Positions 8,165 through 16,445 of a stretch of 24,392 nucleotides of DNA are shown in pieces (position 1 is the stretch's first letter; the number at the start of each line of letters is the position of its first letter). Under the pieces are notes generated by a model. The model saw only the letters and a list, made by a program, of their open reading frames with translations, had not been told where the DNA came from and did no database searches. The stretch covers positions 1-24,392 of the forward strand of contig CAIYPH010000433.1 of NCBI GenBank assembly GCA_903928045.1, written 5' to 3'. Source of the stretch: an uncultured Rhodospirillales bacterium (GTDB lineage: Bacteria; Pseudomonadota; Alphaproteobacteria; Acetobacterales; Acetobacteraceae). The position numbers were made by a program, and so were the translations under genes.

Positions 8165-9214
8165 ATGACCGACACCTTGGAACTCCACCCCGAAGACCGC
8201 GGCGGCCCGGCCCAGCCGCTGCTGATCGTCAGCGACCTTAAGAAGCACTTTCGCGTCAAAACCACTGAAGGCCGGCCGGCCGCGGTGAAGGCGGTGGATG
8301 GCGTCTCCTTCACCGTCTTCAAGGGCGAAACCCTCGGCGTGGTCGGTGAAAGCGGCTGCGGCAAATCTACCCTCGCCCGGCTGCTGCTCCACCTCATCCC
8401 GCCCGATGCCGGCAGCCTGATTTTCGACGGCGACGCGGTGGGCAGCCCCGACGGCATCAGCGCGTCGGACCTGCGCAAGCAGGTGCAGATGGTGTTCCAG
8501 GACAGCTACTCCTCTCTCAACCCGCGCATGCCGGTGCAGGACAGCGTCGCCTTCGGCCCCTTCGTCAACGGGGCGAAACGCGCGGAGTCCCGCCGCATCG
8601 CGCGGGATTTGCTCACCAAGGTCGGCCTCAACCCCAATTTATTCGGCCCACGCTACCCGCATGAGTTGTCTGGCGGGCAGAAGCAGCGCGTCAACATCGC
8701 CCGCGCTTTGGCGATTTCGCCGCGCATGGTGCTGCTCGACGAGGCGGTCTCCGCGCTCGACAAATCGGTCGAGGCGCAGGTGCTGAACCTGCTGCGGGCG
8801 CTGAAGGCGAGCTTCAACCTTACCTATCTGTTCATCAGCCACGACCTCAACGTGGTGCAATACATCTCCGACCGCGTGCTGGTGATGTATCTCGGCCATA
8901 TCGTCGAGCTCGGCCCGGTCGAGGAGATTTTCGCCCGTCCGCGCCACCCTTATACCCGTGCGTTGCTCGCCTCGCGCCCCTCGATGGACCCGGCGCGGCG
9001 GATCGAGGAGGCGCCGATCACCGGCGATCCGCCGAGCCCGATCGACCCGCCCTCCGGCTGCCGCTTCCGCACCCGCTGCGCCCATGCCGAGGCGGTGTGC
9101 GCCGATGTGGTGCCGGCCCTCGGCGCCTGGCGGGACCGCTCTACCCATGTCGCGGCCTGCCACATGGAGACGGAGGGCTCGGGCCACAGCCTCGCCCCCG
9201 CGCGGGCGGCCTGA
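8165..9214 (+). CDS. Dpp/Opp-type ABC ATPase (DppF-like), operon 1
   Basis: The product is 349 residues from the ATG at 8165, with GGAG about 10 nt upstream. The frame is open further upstream through repeat B, but the SD and homology place the start here. Walker A is GESGCGKST (about 61-69), the Q-loop region is MVFQDSYSSLNPR (about 109-121) and the signature is LSGGQKQR (about 168-175). Walker B reads LLDEAVSALD (about 191-199), with A-V in place of the usual P-T. The C-terminal oligopeptide-ATPase domain with HPYTRALL and the Cys motif GCRFRTRC is present. The protein powers the importer as a heterodimer with the next ATPase. The gene order is unusual in having the F-type subunit before the D-type. 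Confidence 0.94.
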   Translation: MTDTLELHPEDRGGPAQPLLIVSDLKKHFRVKTTEGRPAAVKAVDGVSFTVFKGETLGVVGESGCGKSTLARLLLHLIPPDAGSLIFDGDAVGSPDGISASDLRKQVQMVFQDSYSSLNPRMPVQDSVAFGPFVNGAKRAESRRIARDLLTKVGLNPNLFGPRYPHELSGGQKQRVNIARALAISPRMVLLDEAVSALDKSVEAQVLNLLRALKASFNLTYLFISHDLNVVQYISDRVLVMYLGHIVELGPVEEIFARPRHPYTRALLASRPSMDPARRIEEAPITGDPPSPIDPPSGCRFRTRCAHAEAVCADVVPALGAWRDRSTHVAACHMETEGSGHSLAPARAA

Positions 9215-9215
9215 G

Positions 9216-10199
9216 ATGGAGGGCTCCATCGCGCTCAAGCCGATCGTCGAGATCGACGATCTCACCGTCCGCTTCGTCAGCCGCGAGGCGACCGCCCATG
9301 CGGTGAATGGGGTTTCGCTGCGGGTGATGCCAGGCGAAGTGCTGTGCATCCTCGGCGAATCCGGGTCGGGCAAAAGCGTCACGTTGCGCGCCCTGATGCG
9401 CCTGCTGCCGCCCGGCCGCACCAAAATCGCCGGCAGCATTCGCGTCGGCGGACAGGATGTGCTGAGCCTCGACAACCGCGCCCTCCGGGACCTGCGCGGC
9501 GGCACCGTCTCGATGATTTTCCAGGAGCCGATGACGGCGCTCGACCCGGTCTACACCGTCGGCGCGCAAATCATCGAAACCATCCGCCGCCACAAGGGCG
9601 GCAGCAAGGCGGAAGCGCGGGCCAAGGCGCTGGAACTGCTGGAGCTCGTGAAAATTCCCTCGCCGGAGCGGCGGCTCGATTCCTATCCGCACGAACTCTC
9701 TGGCGGCCTGCGCCAGCGCGCCATGATCGCCATGGCGCTCTCCTGCGGCCCCCGCCTGTTGCTGGCCGATGAGCCGACCACGGCACTCGATGCCACCGTG
9801 CAGATCCAGGTGCTGGTGCTGCTCCGCCGCCTTCAGCGCGAAATGGGCATGGCCACCATCTTCGTCACCCATGATCTCGGGGTGGCCAGCGAAATCGCCG
9901 ACCGGGTGGCGGTGATGTATGCCGGCCGCATCGTCGAGCAGGGGCCGGTGGCCGACGTGCTCGCGGCACCGATGCATCCCTACACCCAGGGCCTGCTCGC
10001 CTCGACCGTGCACGGCCAGAGCCGCGACCACGACATCGCCGCCATCCCCGGCAGCCCGCCCGACCTGCGCCGCCTGCCGCCCGGCTGCAGCTTCGCGCCA
10101 CGCTGCGCCCACGCGATGGAATCCTGCCGCAGCATCGCCCCCGAACCGAGCTTCCCCGCCCCGGGCCGCATGGTCCGCTGCCTTCGCACCCCCATCTAG
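9216..10199 (+). CDS. Dpp/Opp-type ABC ATPase (DppD-like), operon 1
   Basis: The protein has 327 residues; its ATG at 9216 lies 1 nt after the preceding stop, which suggests coupled translation. Walker A is GESGSGKSV (about 47-55), the Q-loop is [20 protein letters not shown] (about 100-119), the signature is LSGGLRQR (about 161-168) and Walker B is [11 protein letters not shown] (about 182-192). The switch HTHDLG-type region [20 protein letters not shown] and the C-terminal HPYTQGLL and GCSFAPRC Cys motif are present. The [12 protein letters not shown] signature is typical of the D-type subunit. It completes importer 1. The hydrolase gene follows after 10 nt. Confidence 0.94.
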   Translation: MEGSIALKPIVEIDDLTVRFVSREATAHAVNGVSLRVMPGEVLCILGESGSGKSVTLRALMRLLPPGRTKIAGSIRVGGQDVLSLDNRALRDLRGGTVSMIFQEPMTALDPVYTVGAQIIETIRRHKGGSKAEARAKALELLELVKIPSPERRLDSYPHELSGGLRQRAMIAMALSCGPRLLLADEPTTALDATVQIQVLVLLRRLQREMGMATIFVTHDLGVASEIADRVAVMYAGRIVEQGPVADVLAAPMHPYTQGLLASTVHGQSRDHDIAAIPGSPPDLRRLPPGCSFAPRCAHAMESCRSIAPEPSFPAPGRMVRCLRTPI

Positions 10200-10209
10200 G
10201 AGAGCACCG

Positions 10210-10908
10210 ATGAACTGGCTCGATATCCCCCCCGCCATGCAGGCCCGCGTCATCGAACGCCGCGGCACGCCCCATGTCTTCGCCGATCTCGACCCCGCGC
10301 GCACCGCGCTCATCGTGGTCGATCTGCAAAACGGCTTCATGGATGACGAGGTCGGCCACGCCGTATGCCCGATGGCGCGGGACATCGTGCCCAACGTCAA
10401 CCGCCTCGCCGGCGCGGTGCGCGCCACCGGCGGGCATGTCGTGTGGATCAAGAACACCTTCAACGCGCGCACCAAGGTCGAATGGTCCGTGCTGGAGGAC
10501 ATGGCGACACCCAAGCGCCAGGCGATGCGCGCGGCCGCGATGTCCGAGGGCACCAAGGGCCATGAGCTGTGGCCGCTGCTGGAGGTGAAGCCCGAGGACA
10601 GCATCGTCAAGAAATACCGCTTCAGCGCCTTCCTCCCCGGCGCCTCCAAACTGCCCGACCTGCTGCGCGCCCGCGGGCTCGACACGGTGCTGATCACCGG
10701 GACGGTCACCAATATCTGTTGCGAGTCCTCCGCGCGGGACGCGATGATGTCGAACTTCAAGACCATCATGGTCACCGACGCCAATGCGGGGATGACCATG
10801 GAGGAGCACCAGGCCTCGCTGCTCGCCTTCTACAACGTGTTCGGAGACGTCATGGACACCGATTTCCTGATCTCCCGCCTCACCCGTGACCTCGCAAAGG
10901 CGGCCTGA
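10210..10908 (+). CDS. Isochorismatase-fold cysteine hydrolase
   Basis: The protein has 232 residues; its ATG at 10210 is preceded by AGGAGAG. The Asp-Lys-Cys triad of the cysteine-hydrolase family is visible: Asp38 in LIVVDLQNGF, Lys135 in IVKKYRFSAF and Cys170 in VTNICCESSARDAMM. The cis-peptide region before the cysteine (LITGTVTN) is also present. Relatives include N-carbamoylsarcosine amidohydrolase, biuret hydrolase and the RutB ureidoacrylate amidohydrolase; most cleave C-N bonds of carbamoyl or amide groups. It sits between the importer and an M20 carbamoylase, so it likely acts on the imported ligand or on a product of the neighbouring enzyme. The exact substrate is not determinable here. 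Confidence 0.92.
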   Translation: MNWLDIPPAMQARVIERRGTPHVFADLDPARTALIVVDLQNGFMDDEVGHAVCPMARDIVPNVNRLAGAVRATGGHVVWIKNTFNARTKVEWSVLEDMATPKRQAMRAAAMSEGTKGHELWPLLEVKPEDSIVKKYRFSAFLPGASKLPDLLRARGLDTVLITGTVTNICCESSARDAMMSNFKTIMVTDANAGMTMEEHQASLLAFYNVFGDVMDTDFLISRLTRDLAKAA

Positions 10909-10911
10909 CCG

Positions 10912-12138
10912 ATGCTGCATGTCAACGCCGGCCGCCTCTGGTCGGACCTGATGACCCAGGGCTCCATCGGCGCCCTCCCACTCGGCGGGCTTGACCGGAT
11001 GAGCCTCACCGATGGCGATCGCGACGCGCGCGGCGTGTTCGCCCATTGGTGCCGCGAGGCCGGGCTCGCGCTCACCATCGACGGCATGGGCAACATGTTC
11101 GCTCGCCGCCCCGGCGCCGATGACAGCCTGCCGCCGGTGATGTTCGGCAGCCATCTCGATACTCAGTCCCCCGGCGGCAAATTCGATGGCCCGCTCGGCG
11201 TGCTCGGCGCACTCGAAGTCGCCCGCACCATCCACGAGGCCGGCATCGTCACCAAACGGCCGCTCGAGGTGGTGAACTGGACCAACGAGGAAGGCGCCCG
11301 CTTCTCCCCCGGCCTCATGGGCTCGGCAGTCTTCGCCGGCCAACTCGATCTCGCCGCCGCCCATGCCAGCACCGACCGTGCCGGGCTGCGCTTCGGCGAG
11401 GAACTCCGCCGCATCCGCTACCACGGCGACACCCCAATGGGCGGCCGCCCGGTCGACAGCTATTTCGAACTCCACATCGAACAGGGCCCGCTGCTGGAAG
11501 CGGCCGGCATCACCATCGGCGCGGTGACGCACAGCCATTTCTCGATCTTCGTCGATCTCGAATGCATCGGCGCCAACTCCCACATCCAGTCCGAGCCGAT
11601 GCTGCGCCGGCGCAACGCGCTGGTGGGGGCGGCGAAACTGATCGACGCCATCGACCGCGTCGGCCGTGCCCATGCCCCTTCCGGCTCCGCCTCCTCCACG
11701 GTGATCGACATCTGGCCCAATAACCGCATCAACATCCCCCACCGAGCCGCCTTCAGCTACGGCATCATGCACCCCGACGAGGCCGGGCTGCTGGAGATGG
11801 ACGCCGCCATCGAGGCCGCTCGCACCGCCATCGCCGCCGAAACCGGGCTCACCTTCAACATCCTGGTCAAACGCCGGCGCGACCCCATCCACTTCGACGA
11901 GACCATGATCGCCGTCGCCGAAGCGGCCGCCGCCAAACTCGGCCTCTCCTGCCAGCGCATGCGCACCAGGCCGGGCCACGACGCCTTCAACATGACGAAA
12001 ATCTGCCCGACCGAGCTGATCTTCGTGCCCTGCCGGGACGGCATTTCCCACAGCGAGCTCGAATGGTGCACGCCCGAGCACTGCGCCGCCGGCGCCGATG
12101 TGCTGCTGCACGGTGTGCTCGAGCGCGCCAACCGGTGA
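10912..12138 (+). CDS. M20-family Zn-dependent carbamoylase/hydantoinase-type hydrolase
   Basis: The protein has 408 residues and starts 3 nt after the preceding stop. It belongs to the N-carbamoyl-L-amino-acid hydrolase / allantoate amidohydrolase / beta-ureidopropionase group. The dinuclear metal ligands are visible: His81 (FGSHLDTQ), Asp92 (GGKFDG), Glu127 (WTNEEGARF), His188 (ELHIEQGP) and His380 (DGISHSE). The usual lid-domain motif HAGTTPM is replaced by NSHIQSEPM (about 222-230), although the following RRRNAL resembles the family's R-x-D-A-L. That change could alter substrate choice. The enzyme would hydrolyse a carbamoyl or related amide bond in the cytosol. It ends operon 1, with repeat copy C directly downstream. 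Confidence 0.92.
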   Translation: MLHVNAGRLWSDLMTQGSIGALPLGGLDRMSLTDGDRDARGVFAHWCREAGLALTIDGMGNMFARRPGADDSLPPVMFGSHLDTQSPGGKFDGPLGVLGALEVARTIHEAGIVTKRPLEVVNWTNEEGARFSPGLMGSAVFAGQLDLAAAHASTDRAGLRFGEELRRIRYHGDTPMGGRPVDSYFELHIEQGPLLEAAGITIGAVTHSHFSIFVDLECIGANSHIQSEPMLRRRNALVGAAKLIDAIDRVGRAHAPSGSASSTVIDIWPNNRINIPHRAAFSYGIMHPDEAGLLEMDAAIEAARTAIAAETGLTFNILVKRRRDPIHFDETMIAVAEAAAAKLGLSCQRMRTRPGHDAFNMTKICPTELIFVPCRDGISHSELEWCTPEHCAAGADVLLHGVLERANR

Positions 12139-12167
12139 GAGCAGATACTATTTCGGGAGTGGACGAT

Positions 12168-12372
12168 GGGAAGGTCTTTTTTTGTGAACAAAAAGAACGG
12201 CGGATTCAATTTTGGGAGCGAACACCGGCGGAGAGGATTTGGTTTTGCCTAGCCTGAACGGCCAGCAGCTTGGCGAAGTCTTCGTTTGGTGTCTCGAAAT
12301 CGAGGTCCGCCAACGGCATGGATGGCACAAGAAGCTTTCCGATTTTTTGGTTCATAAAATGAACGCGCTTTC
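12168..12372. repeat. Diverged intergenic repeat, copy C
   Basis: The left hairpin at 12174-12198 (GTCTTTTTTTGT / ACAAAAAGAAC) matches the type with a GTGAAC centre that is also seen in copies D and E. The right arm, GATTTTTTGGTTCATAAAATGAACGCGCTT (in part 12341-12370), has a shortened hairpin GTTCAT-AAA-ATGAAC at 12350-12364. The core is about 140 bp, longer than in other copies, and is protein-coding on the minus strand (see the small ORF). It lies at the convergent junction of operons 1 and 2, where a terminator would be expected. The right arm is degenerate, so membership is less certain than for the other copies. Confidence 0.65.
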
Positions 12373-12376
12373 TCAT
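12206..12376 (-). CDS. Small ORF coupled to the AhpD-like gene, partly repeat-derived
   Basis: This frame of 56 residues starts at the ATG at 12374-12376, which overlaps the TGA of the upstream AhpD-like gene as ATGA, and it stops at 12206-12208. The N-terminal MRKRVHFMNQKIGKLL coincides with the right arm of repeat copy C. The rest (VPSMPLADLDFETPNEDFAK...) is not repeat-like and ends in a plausible amphipathic helix, DFAKLLAVQARQNQILSA. I do not recognise a family. Codon use is mixed and the N-terminal part is AT-rich. It may be a genuine small protein, a decayed C-terminal fragment of a longer gene, or a chance open frame. The ATGA overlap favours translation. No signal peptide or membrane segment is seen. 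Confidence 0.42.
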   Translation of the reverse strand: MRKRVHFMNQKIGKLLVPSMPLADLDFETPNEDFAKLLAVQARQNQILSAGVRSQN

Positions 12377-13047
12377 CGCTTCACACCCGGCTTTGCCGGC
12401 ACTTGCTTCGCGACGCTAGGCGAAACGGGGGTGGGAGCCAGGGCCGGGGGCGCCGGCGGTTCGGCCGTGACGGCCCCGCGCGCGGCCTGGTGGTATTCGC
12501 GGTTCGGCATCATGTCGGAGGCTGAGGCCATGCGGTTGGAGAGGTTGAAGAAGGCGACCGTCTCGCCGAGGTCGAACAGGTCCTGCTCGGAGAGGCCGAG
12601 CATGCGCAGACCCCCGCGGTCGGCGTCGTCGATCAGCCAGGGTGTGGTGGTCATTTTCCAGGCGAAATCCAGCATCGCCCGCTGGCGCGCATCGAGCTTC
12701 GCCACCCGGTAATTGAGCGCCATCATCTCACCAAGTTCGGGGTCCCCCGAGAGCTGCCGCACCGCGGCGCCGTGAGCCACCAGGCAGTAGTAGCAGCGAT
12801 TGGCGGAGGAGACGACGACGGCGACCATCTCGCGCTCCAGCTTAGAGAGGCCGGAGGGGGCCAGCATGATGTCGTTGTACATCGCCATGAAGTGGCGCAG
12901 GCGCTGCGGCTTGAGGCTGTAGGTCTGGTAGACGTTGGGCACGAAGCCCAGTTTCTCCACGCATTTCGCCCAGATCGTCTTGAGATCGTCGTCGAGCGTG
13001 GCGGCATCCGGCACGCCGAAGGCGGAGATATGGTCGGGCTGCGGCAT
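12373..13047 (-). CDS. AhpD/carboxymuconolactone decarboxylase-like protein
   Basis: The protein has 224 residues and starts at the ATG at 13045-13047. The core carries the AhpD-type motif: Glu71/Glu73 in KLEREMVAVVVSSANRCYYCLVAHGAA with Cys85, Cys88 and His92 (E...C-x-x-C-x-x-x-H). This fits the uncharacterised peroxidase-related branch, which may reduce peroxides or act in protein-disulfide chemistry. A Pro/Ala-rich tail of about 35 residues (EPPAPPALAPTPVSPSVAK...) follows the domain and is probably disordered. It is downstream of the CocE-type hydrolase with a 17-bp gap, and its stop overlaps the start of the small ORF. Its role in operon 2 is unclear. Confidence 0.88.
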   Translation of the reverse strand: MPQPDHISAFGVPDAATLDDDLKTIWAKCVEKLGFVPNVYQTYSLKPQRLRHFMAMYNDIMLAPSGLSKLEREMVAVVVSSANRCYYCLVAHGAAVRQLSGDPELGEMMALNYRVAKLDARQRAMLDFAWKMTTTPWLIDDADRGGLRMLGLSEQDLFDLGETVAFFNLSNRMASASDMMPNREYHQAARGAVTAEPPAPPALAPTPVSPSVAKQVPAKPGVKR

Positions 13048-13064
13048 GATGGTCTCGGTTCAGT

Positions 13065-14882
13065 TCACGGCAGGAGATGGAGCGTCACGTGGCTCGGGCG
13101 GGTCGCGTCCATGAACACTGTGTTCACCGCGACGCGCTTGCGCCGTGCTGCTCCCTCCGGTTCGCCGGTGTTGGGGTTGACGTCGTATTTTGGGAAGTTG
13201 GAGGAAGAGATGTCGAGCCGGATGCGGTGGCCCGGCATGAAGACATTGGCGGTAGGGAACAGCGTGATGGTGATTTTCACCACCTCTCCGGGTTTGCGCA
13301 GGCGGGGCCGGGCGGGGTCCTCGGCGTAGCGCAGGCGGCAGATGCCGTCGGCCAGAAGCAGCGCGTAGCCCTGGGGGTAGTCGGCGGAGGCAGGGTAGAT
13401 ATCGAGCAGCTTTGCGGTGAAATCGGTGTCCGGCGCGTCGGTCGCGACCCAGAGCGTCGCCGTCAGCGGCCCGGCGACGCGGACAGGGCCGGCGAGCGGC
13501 CTGGTCTGGAACGCCAAAACGTCGGCGCGGGAGGCGAGCGGCAGGTATGGCGGCTTGCAGCCGAAGAATTCGGGGGACTCAACCTGGTTCCAGGCGCCGC
13601 CGGAGGCCACCGGCTCCATGCTGGTGAGCGTGCCGCCGATGGTCGGGACAGGGTTGGCGGGGTCGAAATCGAAGGACACCGGCTCGGCGTCGTCGTATGG
13701 GTCGGCGGGGTCGAGCCGCCCGGCGGGATGGAGGTGATAGGCCATCGGTATCGCCTCCGGCGGCGGCCAGCCGGCGAACCGCAGCCAGTGGCCGCCATGG
13801 GCGAGATGGCCGGCGGTGGTTTTGCGGCCGGAGCCGCCGCCCATCATGAACAGCCGCACCGGCGGCTCCGGGTTGGGCCTGCCTTTGATGACGCTATCGA
13901 AGTGACGCAGGCGGTATTGCTTCCAGTCGCCCGCCCAGGAGTCGATCGCCGCGTCGGGGCCGAAATCGACGTCGCCGAACACAGTGTCGCTGCGATCGCC
14001 ATGCGTCCAGGGGCCGAGAATGAGACGCTGCGGCCCGCGGCCGGCCTTCTTAAGGCCGAGATAGTTGCCCGTCGCGGTCAGCGGATAGGCGTCGTACCAG
14101 GACGACATGTGGACGCAATCGGCCATGCTGTAGCGGTGGTGGAAGCCCTCCGCCCAAATGCCGACCTGCTGCCAGTAGCCGTCGAACGTGCCGTGGCGCC
14201 ACTGGTCGAACAGATAGGCCTCGTAGTCCGGGTGGTGGCGCAGCGGCGAATGGCCCTCCTGCCAGGGCATGCGGGTGAACCAGTCGCGGATATCCTCGGC
14301 CTCAAGGGCCGCCTTCATCACCGGGTCGGCCTGGGCCTCTGGCGAGAGGATGGCCTGCTTGTGCGCCCACGTCGCCTGCTTCAGCTCGAAGGCGCCCCAT
14401 TGGCGGATGCCGCCGCGCCAGGCATCGGCGAAGCCGCCGCAATCGAGCACCTGGGCCACCACCCCGGGCGCGTCGAGGCAGCCAAGGGCGGCCTGGGTAT
14501 GGGCGGCGTAGGACAGCCCCATGGTGCAGATACGGCCGTCGCACCACTCCTGCGCGACGATCCAGGCGCAGCAATCATAGCCGTCCTCGCCGTCGGAGAG
14601 GTATTTGACGAACACGCCCTCGGAGCCATGGCGGCCGCGATTATCCTGGAACACCACGGCATAGCCATGCGCGGTGAAGAACCCGGCGAGATCGGCGCGC
14701 GAAATCGCGGTGCGGTCGGCGGCGGTCAGTTCACTGCGGCTGACCAGGTCACGCCCATAGGGGGTGCGCTCCAGCACCACCGGGTAGGGGCCGGGCCCGT
14801 CGGGCAAATAGATGTCGGTGGCGAGCCCTACGCCGTCCCGGGCGAGGACCTTCTCTGTGAACTTGCGATTGCCGGGCTGCAT
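13065..14882 (-). CDS. CocE/NonD-type serine hydrolase (X-Pro dipeptidyl-peptidase S15 fold)
   Basis: The protein has 605 residues with the two-domain pattern of CocE/S15 enzymes: an alpha/beta hydrolase with VVLERTPYGR (about 35-44) and the hallmark FQDNRGRHGSEG (about 78-89), then a C-terminal jelly-roll domain. The likely nucleophile is Ser124 in TMGLSYAAHTQ, where the family more often has G-x-S-Y-x-G. Asp264 (SWYDAY) and His294 (GPWTHGD) complete the putative triad. No signal peptide is evident, so it is probably cytosolic. Relatives cleave cocaine, acyl esters, beta-lactam precursors or X-Pro peptides. It lies 1 nt after the ATPase gene of importer 2 and probably acts on the imported ligand. 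Confidence 0.92.
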   Translation of the reverse strand: MQPGNRKFTEKVLARDGVGLATDIYLPDGPGPYPVVLERTPYGRDLVSRSELTAADRTAISRADLAGFFTAHGYAVVFQDNRGRHGSEGVFVKYLSDGEDGYDCCAWIVAQEWCDGRICTMGLSYAAHTQAALGCLDAPGVVAQVLDCGGFADAWRGGIRQWGAFELKQATWAHKQAILSPEAQADPVMKAALEAEDIRDWFTRMPWQEGHSPLRHHPDYEAYLFDQWRHGTFDGYWQQVGIWAEGFHHRYSMADCVHMSSWYDAYPLTATGNYLGLKKAGRGPQRLILGPWTHGDRSDTVFGDVDFGPDAAIDSWAGDWKQYRLRHFDSVIKGRPNPEPPVRLFMMGGGSGRKTTAGHLAHGGHWLRFAGWPPPEAIPMAYHLHPAGRLDPADPYDDAEPVSFDFDPANPVPTIGGTLTSMEPVASGGAWNQVESPEFFGCKPPYLPLASRADVLAFQTRPLAGPVRVAGPLTATLWVATDAPDTDFTAKLLDIYPASADYPQGYALLLADGICRLRYAEDPARPRLRKPGEVVKITITLFPTANVFMPGHRIRLDISSSNFPKYDVNPNTGEPEGAARRKRVAVNTVFMDATRPSHVTLHLLP

Positions 14883-14883
14883 G

Positions 14884-15621
14884 TCAGGCCTCCTCGAGCT
14901 CCGTGCTCAACCGGCGCAATTCGGTGGTGTGGGGATGCACCGTCCGCCCGGCGCGCAGATCTGCGCGGCTGACCGTCTCCACCATCTCGCCGCCCTGCAT
15001 CACGCCGACCATCGGGCAGAGATGCGCCACCACCGCGAGGTTGTGGCTGACGAGCAAATAGGTGAGGCCGCGCCGCTCCTGCAAATCGGCCAGCAGGTTC
15101 AGCACCTCCGCCTGCACCGACACGTCCAGCGCCGAGGTCGGCTCATCGAGCAGCAGCACCTCGGGCTCGGCCATCAGCGCACGCGCGATCGCCACGCGCT
15201 GGCGCTGGCCGCCGGACAGCTGATGCGGGTAGCGGAACCGCACGGAAGGCGGCAGCGCCACTTCCGACAGCGCCTGCAGGATGCGCCGCTCGTGCTGATC
15301 CATCCCGTGCACCTCGAGCGGCTCGGACAGCGCGCGATCCACGGTCTGGCGCGGGTGCAGCGAGCCATAGGGGTCCTGGAACACCATCTGCACCCGGCGG
15401 AAGAAGTCCTTGCCACGGCGGGGCGCCAGGGCGGTGCCCTTGATGCGCATGCTTCCGGTCCAGTCGTCATTCAGCCCGGACAGCGCGCGTAGCACGGTGG
15501 ACTTGCCGGAGCCGGATTCGCCAACGATGCCGAAGGACGCCCCGGCCGGCACATTGAAGGACACGCCCCGCACCGCATGCACCGCGCCGAAATGGACATG
15601 CAGGTTCTCGATCTTGATCAT
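14884..15621 (-). CDS. Dpp/Opp-type ABC ATPase (DppF-like), operon 2
   Basis: The product is 245 residues from the ATG at 15619-15621, which overlaps the preceding stop as ATGA. An in-frame GTG at 15628-15630 is an alternative. Walker A is GESGSGKST (about 34-42), the Q-loop is MVFQDPYGSLHPRQT, the signature is LSGGQRQRVAIARAL and Walker B is LLLDEPTSALD. It is shorter than typical DppF proteins: it ends soon after TVHPHTTELRRL, and the C-terminal Cys motif seen in the ATPases of operon 1 is absent. It should form the ATPase heterodimer of importer 2 with the adjacent DppD-like subunit. Confidence 0.94.
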   Translation of the reverse strand: MIKIENLHVHFGAVHAVRGVSFNVPAGASFGIVGESGSGKSTVLRALSGLNDDWTGSMRIKGTALAPRRGKDFFRRVQMVFQDPYGSLHPRQTVDRALSEPLEVHGMDQHERRILQALSEVALPPSVRFRYPHQLSGGQRQRVAIARALMAEPEVLLLDEPTSALDVSVQAEVLNLLADLQERRGLTYLLVSHNLAVVAHLCPMVGVMQGGEMVETVSRADLRAGRTVHPHTTELRRLSTELEEA

Positions 15622-16445
15622 GCCAGCCACGCCGGATCACGCGTCATCACCGGCAGCCGCGGCTTCACCTGCGAGAGTGCGGGCATGCAGTCGAGCAATC
15701 CGCGGGTATAGGGATGCTTGGCCTGGGCCAACTCGCCGGCGCCAAGCTGCTCGACAATGCGCCCGGCATACATCACCGCCACCCGGTCGCAGAAATGCGA
15801 AACCAGCGGCAGGTCGTGGCTGATCAAGATGAGCGACATGCCGCGCCGCGCCACCAGATCCTCCATCAGCCGCAGGATCTCCGCCTGCACCGTGGCATCG
15901 AGCGCCGAGGTCGGCTCGTCGGCGATCAGCAATTCAGGGTCGGGTGCCAGCATCATGGCGATCATCACCCGCTGGCCCATGCCGCCCGACAATTCATGCG
16001 GATAGGCGTCAAACACCCGGCCGGGATCGTTGATTTTCACCTGGGCCAGCAGATCGATCGCCGCCTCGCGCGCCTCCCGCGCGCCGCCCTTGCGGTGCAT
16101 ACGCCAGGATTCCGCGATCTGTGCGCCGGCCGTCATCACCGGATTCAGCGAATACTTGGGGTCCTGCAGGATCAGCCCGGCGCGCTTGCCGCGGATGGCG
16201 CGCATCGCACTCTCATTGGCGGTCAGCACGTCGATGCCATCGAAGCTCAGCTTATCGGCGGTAATCCGCGCCGAGCGCGGCAGCAGCTTCAGGATGGAGC
16301 GCGCGGTGAGTGACTTGCCCGAGCCGGATTCGCCGACGATGCCGAGCTTCTCGGTGCCGATATCGAGCGAGACGCCGCGCACGGCGTGGCTGATCCCGGT
16401 CGCAGTCGGGAAGGAGATGGTGAGGTTCTGGATTTCGACGCGCAT
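15618..16445 (-). CDS. Dpp/Opp-type ABC ATPase (DppD-like), operon 2
   Basis: The product is 275 residues from the ATG at 16443-16445; a TTG lies one codon upstream. Walker A is GESGSGKSL (about 38-46), the Q-loop is LILQDPKYSLNPVMTAGAQI, the signature is LSGGMGQRVMIAMML and Walker B is LLIADEPTSALD. The C-terminus ends soon after HPYTRGLLDCMP (VMTRDPAWLA), without the C-x5-C motif of longer homologues. The only SD-like sequence, GAAGAAG about 7 nt upstream of the start, is inside the stem of repeat copy D, so translation may depend on that structure. It energises importer 2. Confidence 0.93.
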   Translation of the reverse strand: MRVEIQNLTISFPTATGISHAVRGVSLDIGTEKLGIVGESGSGKSLTARSILKLLPRSARITADKLSFDGIDVLTANESAMRAIRGKRAGLILQDPKYSLNPVMTAGAQIAESWRMHRKGGAREAREAAIDLLAQVKINDPGRVFDAYPHELSGGMGQRVMIAMMLAPDPELLIADEPTSALDATVQAEILRLMEDLVARRGMSLILISHDLPLVSHFCDRVAVMYAGRIVEQLGAGELAQAKHPYTRGLLDCMPALSQVKPRLPVMTRDPAWLA

